Part shown: positions 1-7,561 of the stretch, in pieces
How positions within the stretch are numbered: the first letter of the stretch is position 1
Layout: each line of letters opens with the position of its first letter
Assembly (NCBI RefSeq): GCF_013055795.1
Contig: NZ_JABETO010000029.1
Coordinates: 1 to 64,000, forward strand
Length of the DNA stretch: 64,000 bases
Origin: Streptomyces sp. I05A-00742
Lineage (GTDB): Bacteria > Actinomycetota > Actinomycetes > Streptomycetales > Streptomycetaceae
Reading direction: 5' to 3'
The notes under the pieces: model-generated
Seen by the model: only the letters and a program-made list of their open reading frames with translations
The model's database searches: none
Told to the model about the DNA's origin: nothing
Translations under genes and position numbers: made by a program

Positions 1-858
1 CGCGGCTGCCGTCGGCAGCGGGCCGGCCGGCGGGGCCGGGGCGGCGGCGGGGCCGCGCTGCGGCCGGGTGCCCGGCAGCCGCCAGTCGGCAGTGAAGTGG
101 CGTACGAGCAGGTCGGTGACGGCGGCGGGCTGCTCGACCGGGGCGAGGTGCCGGGTACCGGGGACGACCGCGAGCCGCGCGTCGTGGATGCCGGCGACGA
201 GCACCCGGGCGTCCGCGGGCGGAGTGACCGGGTCCTCGGCGCCGACGAGCACGAGCGTGGGCACGCCCACCCGGTCCAGGCCGGAGCGGACGTCGAAGGC
301 GGCCAGCGCCTCGCAGGCGGCGGAGTAGCAGGGGACGTCGGTCGTGCGCACCATATGAACGGCCCAGTCCACTATGGCGGGCTGGGCCGCGGCGAAGCCG
401 GGGCTGAACCAGTTCTCGGGCGCGGCCCTGGCCGCCGGGTCGAGGCCGTGCGAGCGGGCCTCGGAGGCTCGTACGCCCCAGCCGTCGGCCGACCCGAAGC
501 GGGCGGCGGCCCCGATGAGGGCGAGGGAGCCGAGCCGGTGCGGGTGGCGCAGGGCCAGGTCGGCGCCGACCGCGCCGCCGATGCAGCATCCGGCGTAGGC
601 GAAGTGCTCGACGCCGAGTTGCCCAAGGGTGGCGAGCAGCCGGTCGGTGAGGTCGCCAACGGTCACAGCGGGCCGGGCGGGTGCCCCGCCATGACCGGGG
701 AGGTCGAAACGGAGGACGCGCCAGTGGCGCGTGAGTTCCGGTACCTGCCGGTCCCACATATGCCAGGTGGTGCCCAAGGCGGGCCCCAGGACCAGGACGG
801 GAGCGTCCTCTGGCCCGTCAGAGCGGTATTGCAGGGTGTTCGCCGGTGTCTCACTCAC
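1..858 (-). CDS. Alpha/beta hydrolase, 3-oxoadipate enol-lactonase (PcaD) type, C-terminus cut by window edge
   Basis: The reading frame opens at a GTG at 858 (start V-S-E-T-P) and runs open off the left edge. It shows an alpha/beta hydrolase fold: oxyanion segment LGPALGTTWHMWD near residues 24-36, FDLPGHGG near 44-51, a nucleophile elbow A-G-C-C-I-G-G at 89-95, the acid in GAEDPVTPP (D209) and the histidine in GTRHLAPVEQ (H237). This layout fits PcaD, which opens 3-oxoadipate enol-lactone in the protocatechuate branch of the beta-ketoadipate pathway. After the hydrolase domain (about residue 255) comes an Ala/Pro-rich linker that continues past the edge, as in actinobacterial PcaDC fusions with 4-carboxymuconolactone decarboxylase; the second domain is not visible. 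The elbow has Cys92 where serine is usual, so activity and exact substrate are uncertain. Confidence 0.7.
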   Translation of the reverse strand, partial: MSETPANTLQYRSDGPEDAPVLVLGPALGTTWHMWDRQVPELTRHWRVLRFDLPGHGGAPARPAVTVGDLTDRLLATLGQLGVEHFAYAGCCIGGAVGADLALRHPHRLGSLALIGAAARFGSADGWGVRASEARSHGLDPAARAAPENWFSPGFAAAQPAIVDWAVHMVRTTDVPCYSAACEALAAFDVRSGLDRVGVPTLVLVGAEDPVTPPADARVLVAGIHDARLAVVPGTRHLAPVEQPAAVTDLLVRHFTADWRLPGTRPQRGPAAAPAPPAGPLPTAAA

Positions 859-1039
859 CCGCCAGACCCTCTCATGTATCACACCGCTCCCACGACGGGG
901 GGCATGACTATACGGGCCTGACCAGGTGGAAGACCTTCCGGGCGTCGTGGTCCACGGCGTCCTGCGGCGCGAGGGCGTCAGGTGCGGCCGAACGCCGTGT
1001 CGCCGGACCATCCGTCTCCGGTCTGCGGGCAGTGCCCGG

Positions 1040-1200
1040 CCCGGCCTCGTCGCGCGCGGCTTCTCTCCCGGTCCGACCGCTCTCAATACCCGCTGGTGTG
1101 GCGACATCACCTACGTCCCTTGTCTCCTGGCGGGTGGCCGGCCGGGCCACCGCCGGCCGTCTGTGGATCGAGCTGGTCTCCGACGCCCTGGAGGGGCCGT
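1040..1200 (+). pseudogene. IS3-family transposase (integrase core) remnant
   Basis: Between 859 and 1471 there is no intact gene. Around 1080-1120 one frame reads L-N-T-R-W-C-G-D-I-T-Y-V, the N-terminal part of the DDE integrase core typical of IS3/IS150-type transposases (consensus TRWVGDITYI), preceded by residues like the usual RDF-x-P-G linker. The match fades after about 30 residues and seems to shift frame near 1140-1200. No inverted repeats or start codon were recognised, so this is an old fragment. The remaining part of the gap holds nothing recognisable except the ribosome-binding site (GGAGG) of the gene starting at 1472. Confidence 0.5.
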
Positions 1201-1471
1201 CGGCACACCGGCGCCGAATCCACCGCTCAGAGTCCCGAGTTCGGCTCCGGATCTCGGTCGGCCGTACGTCCAAGCACACCGGGCACTCCCGGATCGGTGG
1301 CCCGCGACCGAGCCGGGACGGGCGGGACGTCGACGCCTTCCCACCGGATGCAGTCGCCGATCAGGTACAGGCAGTCGATTGCGGGCAGCGGATACCCGCC
1401 GCCTGATTCGGATGAGGCGGAGCGCCGACGGAGCTTACGGTTCCGAGGAAATCAGGCGTCCTGGAGGCGGC

Positions 1472-2599
1472 ATGAACAGTTATCGCGGTCCGCGTACGGC
1501 GGTGGTCGTGGGCGCGGGCGTTGCCGGTCTGACAGCGGCCGCTGCTCTGGCGGGCGCGGGATGGCAGGTTGAGGTCGCTGAGATCGACTCGTCGAGGGCG
1601 GCTTCGGGCTGGGGGTTGTGCCTGACCGGTCCTGCGCTGCGTGCTCTGGCTGGGCTGGGTCTCGTGGACGACTGTCTGGCCGCGGGCTACGGCATGAGCG
1701 TGATCACGCACGTGGACGTGGACGGCGAGCCCGCGGGCGAGACCCGGCTGCCGCGCCTGGCCGGTGCGCGGCGACCGTCGATGGCGGGCGTGGCACGCCC
1801 CGTGCTGCACCGCGTCCTGTGCGCGGAGGCCGAGCGGCGCGGCGTGGTCGTGCGGCAGGGACTGACCATCACGGCGGTGGACCAGGAGGGGGAGCTGGTC
1901 CGCGTGCGGTTGTCGGACGGGACGGTCCGGCGGGTGGCGCTGTTGGTGGGTGCGGACGGGATCCGTTCAACTACCCGGAGCCTGCTGGGCCTCGGTGCCT
2001 CGCTCGACTATCACGGGCAGATGGTCTGGCGGGCTCTGGTGCCCCGCCCGCGGTGGGCCACCGGGATCCACCAGTTCGCCGGGGAGGCCGGCACGGTCGG
2101 CCTCGTGCCCGTCTCGGTCGGCCGGGCGTACGTGTTCCTGACGGAGAACGGAGTGGAGCGGAGCGTCCTGCCCGAGGCCGAGCTCGTCCCGCGTCTGCGG
2201 CGGCTGCTGGGAGCCTTCCCGGACCGGGTGGCGGAGATCCGCTCTCTGGTGTCCGCGTCGGAGTGGGTGGTGCGCCGTCCGGTGCTGACCGCGTTCCTGG
2301 AGGGCGCCTGGAGCCGGGGCAACGGCGTCGTCATCGGTGACGCCGCGCACGCGCCGGCACCACAGATGGCCGGCGGCGCGGCGCTGGCCATCGAGGACGG
2401 GCTCGTGCTGGCCGAAGAGCTCGGGCGGCACAGGTCGGTCGGGGCGGGGATCGAGGCGTTCGTGAGGCGGCGCGGGCAGCGGTGCCGAACGCTCGTGGAG
2501 ACCTCGGTGGCGATCGCCCGCCTGGAACAAGCGCGACGCCATCGCGAAGCGTATCGGCTCACGGATTCCGGTCACCGGCTCATGGCCGGGCCCGCGTGA
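1472..2599 (+). CDS. FAD-dependent monooxygenase (PHBH-type aromatic hydroxylase family)
   Basis: A 375-residue group A flavoprotein hydroxylase. The dinucleotide-binding motif G-A-G-V-A-G is at residues 14-19, the middle DG motif (V-G-A-D-G-I-R) at about 159-165 and the late FAD motif G-D-A-A-H-A-P at about 289-295, in the usual order and spacing. No membrane segment or signal peptide. The ATG at 1472 follows GGAGG with good spacing; a longer frame exists upstream but runs through the transposon remnant and is not coding. The gene is 41 bases upstream of an extradiol dioxygenase and then an AraC regulator, so it probably hydroxylates an aromatic ring to a catechol for meta cleavage. Substrate is unknown; some family members instead tailor polyketides or inactivate antibiotics. 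Confidence 0.85.
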   Translation: MNSYRGPRTAVVVGAGVAGLTAAAALAGAGWQVEVAEIDSSRAASGWGLCLTGPALRALAGLGLVDDCLAAGYGMSVITHVDVDGEPAGETRLPRLAGARRPSMAGVARPVLHRVLCAEAERRGVVVRQGLTITAVDQEGELVRVRLSDGTVRRVALLVGADGIRSTTRSLLGLGASLDYHGQMVWRALVPRPRWATGIHQFAGEAGTVGLVPVSVGRAYVFLTENGVERSVLPEAELVPRLRRLLGAFPDRVAEIRSLVSASEWVVRRPVLTAFLEGAWSRGNGVVIGDAAHAPAPQMAGGAALAIEDGLVLAEELGRHRSVGAGIEAFVRRRGQRCRTLVETSVAIARLEQARRHREAYRLTDSGHRLMAGPA

Positions 2600-2640
2600 C
2601 CGTCCGGCGCGAAGAGACCGACTGGGCGAGGGAGTTCACC

Positions 2641-3582
2641 ATGAGCAACAGCAGTCTGATCACCCACCTGCGGCACATCGATATCGCCATGCCGAACTTC
2701 GCCGAGCAGCGTCGGTTCTACACCGAGCTGTGGGGGCTGACGGAGACGGCCGGTGACACCGGTGTCTCGTTCCTGGCGGCCGAGGGCTCCCCGGAGCAGT
2801 ATGTGGTGCGGCTGCGCGAGGACGCCCGCAAACGCACCGATCTGATCGCCTTCGGCGCTGCCGGCGCCGGCGATATCGACGCCCTGGCCGCACAGTTGAT
2901 CGCGCAGGGGGTGCGGCTGGTCCACGAACCGAGACCGCTGGACACGCCCGGGGGCGGCTACGCGGTCCGTTTCTTCGACAACGAGGGCCGCGTGGTGGAG
3001 GTCTCCGCCGATGTCGCCGCGCGCCGGCACCGCAGGATCGAGGCCCGCGAGCCGGTCCCCGTGCGCCTCTCCCATGTCCTGATGAACTCCCCCACCCCCG
3101 AGGCCACGGTTGCCTGGTACATCAGACACCTGGGGTTCCGCCTCTCGGACACCATGCGCCTCGGCGGCCGCGGCGAGATCATCTGGTTTCTGCGGTGCAA
3201 CACCGTCCACCACAGCTTCGGCATCGTGCGCGGGCCGCACGCGGCCTTCCACCACGCCTCCTTCGAGATGCGCGGAATCGACGAGTACATGCGCGGCACC
3301 GGCCGGATGCGGCGCATGGGCATCGAGCGGCTGTGGGGGCCGGGGCGGCACCGTGCCGGTGGCAACTCCTTCAGCTACTTCCTCGACCGGGCCGGCAACA
3401 CCGTCGAGTACACCACCGAGCTGGAGATCCTGGACGAGGACACCTGGCACCCCCACATCTATGATCTGTGCGACCCCGCCAACGCGGACGAGTGGGGCAC
3501 GGCCGATGAGATGGACGAGTTCATCGCCGCCAAGTCCCACAACGACGTGGACCCGGGGCTGTTCGTCGCCCCACCGATGTGA
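2641..3582 (+). CDS. Two-domain VOC-superfamily extradiol dioxygenase (BphC-like)
   Basis: A 313-residue type I extradiol ring-cleavage dioxygenase with two vicinal-oxygen-chelate domains (about 6-130 and 140-290). The C-terminal domain keeps all three expected iron ligands, H145 (in L-S-H-V-L), H205 (in H-H-A-S-F-E) and E256 (in N-T-V-E-Y), plus the conserved Tyr246. This indicates an active non-haem Fe(II) enzyme opening a catechol-type ring next to the two hydroxyls. Length equals the usual 290-310 residues of BphC/HsaC enzymes. ATG at 2641 follows a GGGAG stretch. It is 41 bases behind the FAD monooxygenase and 52 bases before the AraC gene, all on one strand. The exact catechol cannot be told from sequence. 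Confidence 0.85.
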   Translation: MSNSSLITHLRHIDIAMPNFAEQRRFYTELWGLTETAGDTGVSFLAAEGSPEQYVVRLREDARKRTDLIAFGAAGAGDIDALAAQLIAQGVRLVHEPRPLDTPGGGYAVRFFDNEGRVVEVSADVAARRHRRIEAREPVPVRLSHVLMNSPTPEATVAWYIRHLGFRLSDTMRLGGRGEIIWFLRCNTVHHSFGIVRGPHAAFHHASFEMRGIDEYMRGTGRMRRMGIERLWGPGRHRAGGNSFSYFLDRAGNTVEYTTELEILDEDTWHPHIYDLCDPANADEWGTADEMDEFIAAKSHNDVDPGLFVAPPM

Positions 3583-3634
3583 GCGGGTCCGCGGAGCGAC
3601 TCACAGATCGGGCGCACCGAGGGAGGCGAACGCC

Positions 3635-4612
3635 GTGCCGGAGCCGCTGCGCACCCACCTCATCAGCAGATCCCGGAACCCCGTCGACCTGCTGAACGCC
3701 GCCACCCTGCTCTTCGGTGGTTCTGTCGCCGCCTCGCCGCTGGACGGTCTGTGCGGCGGCGATCACGAGCTGCGCGGCGTGGCCGCTCAGGACTTCGCGG
3801 TGGGCTACTTCGCCTCGCCGCTCGATGTGCGCGTCGCCCCGGCCGAGGGCGGCCACAGGTCCTACTTCGTCAACATCGGTGTCTCCGGCGCGATCTCGGC
3901 GGCGCTCGGCGGCCTGCGGACGACCCTGGACGCGTCGACGGCGGGAGTCGTCAACCCCGGGGACTCCCAGGAACTGCGGCCCGTGCGTGCCCGCGGGACG
4001 CGGTTCCTGGGGCTGCGCATCGACGCCGCCCTGGTCGAGCAGGAGTTCTGTGCGCTGACCGGGCAACCGCCGCTGTCCCCCATACGTTTCGACTTCGCCC
4101 TGGACCTGGCCACCGCCAAGGGCCGGGCGGTGCGGCTGCTGGTCCGTTCCCTCCTCGAACAACTGGACTCGGGAGACCCCCTGTTCCAGCGCCCGGACGT
4201 GCAGCGCGGCCAGCTGCGGTCCATCGTCACCGCCCTGCTCCTGGCGCAGCCGCACTCGCACACGGCCGGGCTGCGCGACGGTCCTCCACCCTGCCACCCG
4301 CGTGCTGTGCGCGCGGCCCTCGCGTTCATCGAGGCGAACCTCGCCGATCGCATCAGCCTCGGTGACATCGCTCAGGCCGCCCGGTGCAGCCCCCGCACCA
4401 TCAGCTCGGCGTTCCGCGACCGGCTCGGCGTCCCGCCCCTGTCCTACGTCCGCAACGTGCGGCTCGACCGGATCCGTGCGGACATCCTCGCCTCCACCGA
4501 CCCCATCGGCACGATCGCCTACCGGTGGGGCGTCTCCCACCTCGGCCGCTTCGCGAGCGCGTATCGCGACCGCTTCGCCGAACTCCCCTCCGACACCGCG
4601 GCCCGGAGATGA
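3635..4612 (+). CDS. AraC-family transcriptional regulator
   Basis: A 325-residue regulator. The first 200 residues form an AraC-N/cupin-like sensing domain resembling the AraC_binding_2 type seen in regulators of aromatic hydroxylases and dioxygenases; residues about 215-320 form the double helix-turn-helix domain, with D-R-I-S-L-G-D-I-A-Q-A-A as the first recognition unit and the second ending in S-H-L-G-R-F-A-S-A-Y. The start is the GTG at 3635, 7 bases after GGGAGG; the longer open frame upstream overlaps the dioxygenase gene and is not coding. As last gene of the set it probably controls the upstream monooxygenase and dioxygenase in response to the aromatic substrate. Confidence 0.85.
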   Translation: MPEPLRTHLISRSRNPVDLLNAATLLFGGSVAASPLDGLCGGDHELRGVAAQDFAVGYFASPLDVRVAPAEGGHRSYFVNIGVSGAISAALGGLRTTLDASTAGVVNPGDSQELRPVRARGTRFLGLRIDAALVEQEFCALTGQPPLSPIRFDFALDLATAKGRAVRLLVRSLLEQLDSGDPLFQRPDVQRGQLRSIVTALLLAQPHSHTAGLRDGPPPCHPRAVRAALAFIEANLADRISLGDIAQAARCSPRTISSAFRDRLGVPPLSYVRNVRLDRIRADILASTDPIGTIAYRWGVSHLGRFASAYRDRFAELPSDTAARR

Positions 4613-4690
4613 CCCCGGCGACGCGTCGTCCCGGCCGCGCCACCTCGGACCGGCCGCACCGCCTCGAACCCGCCGCGCCGCCCCGGACCG

Positions 4691-5263
4691 TCAGGGCGTC
4701 GTCGTGGAGACCACGAACACCCGGGGGTACCGCGGGTCGTCGAGGTTCGCGGTCACCTCCAGGTTCGGCTTGGGCTTGTCCTCCTCGCGGACCGTGCCCG
4801 TCCAGCGGTGCTTGCCGTCGAAGTCCCAGCCGACCGTGCCGGCCTCTTCCTCGTCGATGGTCACGTCACCGTCCTCCAGGTCGGAGGAGTTCATCCCGTG
4901 GTCGCCCAGCCACTGGCCGAACTTCTCCTGGGTGGTGGTGAACTGGAGGAACAGCGAGCTGGACTTCCAGGAGTTGGTCTCGAAATGGGCGACGTCCTCG
5001 GCGCCCGACGGCACCGTCACCTCGTAGATGCGCCGCTGGAGCCGGGAGGGCCAGCCCTCCTCCAGCCCGGTGACGGTGGCCTCCTCCTGCTTGTCGCCGT
5101 TGCCGTTCCGGCTCTGCATCGCGGAGATGTAGAGGTAGCCGGCGGGGATCGCGATCAGCAGGAAGACGATCAGGGGCTTGAGCCAGCGACGGGTCCCGCG
5201 GGTGCCGTCCGGGCCGTCCTCCCCGGGCGTCCGGGCGTCCGTCGTGCGGTCGGTGTGCTCCAT
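4691..5263 (-). CDS. Hypothetical single-pass membrane-anchored protein
   Basis: A 190-residue protein with a hydrophilic N-terminus rich in Asp/Thr, one hydrophobic helix at about residues 29-46 (L-K-P-L-I-V-F-L-L-I-A-I-P-A-G-Y) and a 140-residue likely extracytoplasmic domain rich in Trp, Thr and acidic residues. No known domain was recognised. Its ATG (5263) lies 5 bases after the stop of the ROK kinase gene, so the two form an operon and are likely translated together. It converges with the AraC gene; the 78-base gap between them shows no strong hairpin. Possibly a surface accessory of sugar uptake, but that is only guilt by association. Confidence 0.7.
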   Translation of the reverse strand: MEHTDRTTDARTPGEDGPDGTRGTRRWLKPLIVFLLIAIPAGYLYISAMQSRNGNGDKQEEATVTGLEEGWPSRLQRRIYEVTVPSGAEDVAHFETNSWKSSSLFLQFTTTQEKFGQWLGDHGMNSSDLEDGDVTIDEEEAGTVGWDFDGKHRWTGTVREEDKPKPNLEVTANLDDPRYPRVFVVSTTTP

Positions 5264-5268
5264 GGTGA

Positions 5269-6390
5269 TCACCCGCGGCCCGCCTGCGCGTACCGCTCGT
5301 ACCGTTCGACGCGGCGCCGGTTGGCGCGCCGGAAGCGGCGGGCGACCAGCCGGGCCAAGTCCGCGGCGCCGACCATGCCGGCCTCGGGGCCGAGCTGGGC
5401 CTTGACGATACGGGCCTCGGGCCGGTAGCCGCGGCCGGTCAGATGGCGGCGGAAGGCGTCCCGGGCGGGGCCGATCAGCAGGTCGTCGGCGGCGCTGACG
5501 CCACCGCCGATGACGAAGCAGGACGGGTCGAGGGCGGCGGCCAGGTTGGCGATGCCGACGCCCAGCCACTGGCCGATGTCCTGGAGCAGCTCGACGCACA
5601 TGGCGTCGCCGTTCCGGGCCAGCTCGGTGATCAGCGGGCCGGTGATCTCGGGGATGTTGCCGCCGACGCGGTCGATGATCCCGTACGCCACCGGGGACTC
5701 CGCGGCGGCCAGCTCGCGGGCCTCGCGCACCAGCGCGTTGCCGGAGCTGTACTGCTCCCAGCAGCCGCGGTTGCCGCACGGGCAGCGGTGGCCGCCGGGC
5801 ACGACCTGCATATGCCCGAACTCCCCGGCCACCCCGAACTTGCCGCGCTTGACCTGCCCGTCCTCCAGGATCGCGCCGCCGATCCCGGTGCCGAGGGTGA
5901 TCATCACCAGGTGGTCCTCGCCCCGGCCCGCGCCGAAGCGCCACTCGGCCCAGGCGGCGGTGTTGGCGTCGTTGTCGACCATGACGGGCACGGCGAGCCG
6001 GCCCGCCAGCCGGTCGCGCAGCGGCTCGTTGCGCCAGGAGAGGTGCGGGGCGAACAGGATGCGGTTGCGGTCGGCGTCCACCCAGCCCGCCGCGCCGATG
6101 CCGACGGCGTGCACGTCGTGCCGGTCGGAGAGGTCGAGGACCAGCTCGACGATGGTGTCCTCGACGACCTTGGGGCTCTTGGACTTGTCGGGGGTCTCGG
6201 CGCGCACCTTCTCCAGGATGGCGCCGTCGGCGTCGACGACCCCGGCCATCACCTTGGTGCCGCCGATGTCGATGCCGACGGTGGGGACGCGGGGCGCGGT
6301 CAGGTGCGAACGCCGTTCCCGCGATCCCGCGGTGCGCAGGACGGTCGCCCGCGCGGAGCCCCGGTAGACCCGCTCGCGGTAGATGCTCAT
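5269..6390 (-). CDS. ROK-family sugar kinase (glucokinase type)
   Basis: A 373-residue ROK kinase transferring phosphate from ATP to a hexose. The phosphate-binding motif D-I-G-G-T-K lies at 41-46; the sugar-binding segment E-F-G-H-M and the zinc-binding motif C-P-C-G-N-R-G-C-W-E-Q follow in the middle of the protein, and I-G-G-G-V near the adenine site. The 37 residues before the kinase fold include H-L-T-A-P-R-V-P, so this start gives a slightly long N-terminus but is the ATG with the best coding continuity. It lies downstream of the ABC sugar importer on the same strand but is separated from it by a strong hairpin (6565-6600), so it may have its own promoter. It probably phosphorylates the imported sugar. 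Confidence 0.88.
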   Translation of the reverse strand: MSIYRERVYRGSARATVLRTAGSRERRSHLTAPRVPTVGIDIGGTKVMAGVVDADGAILEKVRAETPDKSKSPKVVEDTIVELVLDLSDRHDVHAVGIGAAGWVDADRNRILFAPHLSWRNEPLRDRLAGRLAVPVMVDNDANTAAWAEWRFGAGRGEDHLVMITLGTGIGGAILEDGQVKRGKFGVAGEFGHMQVVPGGHRCPCGNRGCWEQYSSGNALVREARELAAAESPVAYGIIDRVGGNIPEITGPLITELARNGDAMCVELLQDIGQWLGVGIANLAAALDPSCFVIGGGVSAADDLLIGPARDAFRRHLTGRGYRPEARIVKAQLGPEAGMVGAADLARLVARRFRRANRRRVERYERYAQAGRG

Positions 6391-6564
6391 CGCGACACCT
6401 CCGTGCCTCGGTGGGCTCCGGCGGCTGATCGGGGGCGTGCTCGCACGAGGTCGTCGTCCCTGCGGTGCTCGGGGAGGCCCGGGGCCTCGCGGTTTGCGGT
6501 CGGTGCGGGTGCTGCCCGCGTCGCCGATTGTGCCTCACCGGGGGCGTTCGCCGCACAACGGGCG

Positions 6565-6600
6565 GCGGGGCCCGGCACCACTCCCGGCGCCGGGCCCCGC
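6565..6600 (-). terminator. GC-rich hairpin after the ABC importer operon
   Basis: Perfect 12-base arms (GCGGGGCCCGGC at 6565-6576 and its complement at 6589-6600) around a 12-base loop, placed a few bases downstream of the ATPase stop codon on the minus strand. No U-tract, as is common for Streptomyces terminators. It separates the transporter genes from the ROK kinase gene. Confidence 0.65.
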
Positions 6601-6607
6601 GTCATGA

Positions 6608-7561
6608 TCAGGAGTCCCCGTCGCGGGCCCCGTCCGCCGTCCCGGCGGTGGGGCCGGGCTTCCCGGCCGCGGGGTCGGGCTTCCCGGCCGCAGGGCCGGG
6701 CGTCTCGACCGCGGAGCCGGACTTCCCGACCGCAAGGTCCGGCTTCCCGACCGCGGGGTCGGGCTTCCTGGCCGCGAGGTCCGGAACGGGCGCGCGCTCC
6801 AGCTCGTGGCTGAGCTGCTCCAGCTCACTGCCGCCCGCCATCTGCCGGGTGAGCTCGTCCAGGGCGATGTCGGCCTTGGCGTGGCTGCCGGCCATCGCGC
6901 CCCGCTTGAGCAGCACGAACCGGTCGCCGACGAGGTACGCGTGGTGCGGGTTGTGGGTGATCAGCACCACACCGAGGCCCGCGTCGCGCGCGGCGGCCAC
7001 GTACTTCAGGACGACGCCCGACTGCTTGACGCCGAGCGCGGCCGTCGGCTCGTCCAGCACCAGGACCTTGGCGCCGAAGTGGACCGCCCGGGCGATGGCC
7101 ACGCACTGGCGCTGGCCGCCGGAGAGGGTGCCGATGGGCTGGTCGACGTCGTGCAGCTCGATGCCCATCCGGGCCAGCTCGGTCCGGGTCGTCTCCCGCA
7201 TGGCGGCCACGTCGAGGCGCTTGAACGGGCCCCGGCCCTTCGTCGGCTCCGAGCCGAGGAAGAAGTTGCGCCACACCGGCATCAGGGGCACCACGGCGAG
7301 GTCCTGGTAGACCGTGGCGATGCCCCGGTCCAGGGCCTCCCGGGGCGAGCCGAGACGCGCCTCCTCGTCCTCGATCTCGAAGGTGCCGGCGTCGTGCCGG
7401 TGCAGCCCCGCGATGATCTTGATGAGGGTGGACTTGCCGGCCCCGTTGTCGCCCAGCACACAGGTGATCTCCCCCGCGTGCACCTCCAGGGAGACCCCTT
7501 CGAGGGCGCGGATGCTCCCGTAGAACTTGCTGACGTCGGTCAGCCTGACCAGAGCACTCAT
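6608..7561 (-). CDS. Sugar ABC transporter ATP-binding protein with repetitive C-terminal tail
   Basis: A 317-residue ABC ATPase of the CUT2 (RbsA/FrcA) type but with a single nucleotide-binding domain, as in FrcA. Walker A G-D-N-G-A-G-K-S-T is at 37-45, the Q-loop near Q86, signature L-S-G-G-Q-R-Q at 146-152, Walker B V-L-V-L-D-E-P at 166-172 and the switch histidine in I-T-H-N at 201-204. It powers the adjacent permease. Its ATG overlaps the permease stop (ATGA). After about residue 255 comes an unusual low-complexity tail made of six heptapeptides of the form K-P-D-P-A-V-G, encoded by 21-base repeats, which the usual family lacks. Confidence 0.9.
   Translation of the reverse strand: MSALVRLTDVSKFYGSIRALEGVSLEVHAGEITCVLGDNGAGKSTLIKIIAGLHRHDAGTFEIEDEEARLGSPREALDRGIATVYQDLAVVPLMPVWRNFFLGSEPTKGRGPFKRLDVAAMRETTRTELARMGIELHDVDQPIGTLSGGQRQCVAIARAVHFGAKVLVLDEPTAALGVKQSGVVLKYVAAARDAGLGVVLITHNPHHAYLVGDRFVLLKRGAMAGSHAKADIALDELTRQMAGGSELEQLSHELERAPVPDLAARKPDPAVGKPDLAVGKSGSAVETPGPAAGKPDPAAGKPGPTAGTADGARDGDS
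6641..6766. repeat. Six 21-bp imperfect tandem repeats inside the ABC ATPase gene
   Basis: Codons 266-307 of the ATPase are six consecutive 21-base units encoding K/T-P/S-D/G-P/L/S-A/T-V/A-G/E. The unit keeps frame, so copy-number change would lengthen or shorten the tail without breaking the gene. Confidence 0.85.

Noticed and set aside
926..1471. N-terminal extension of the FAD monooxygenase
   Set aside because: It includes the transposase remnant and lies before a strong ribosome-binding site and the dinucleotide-binding motif.
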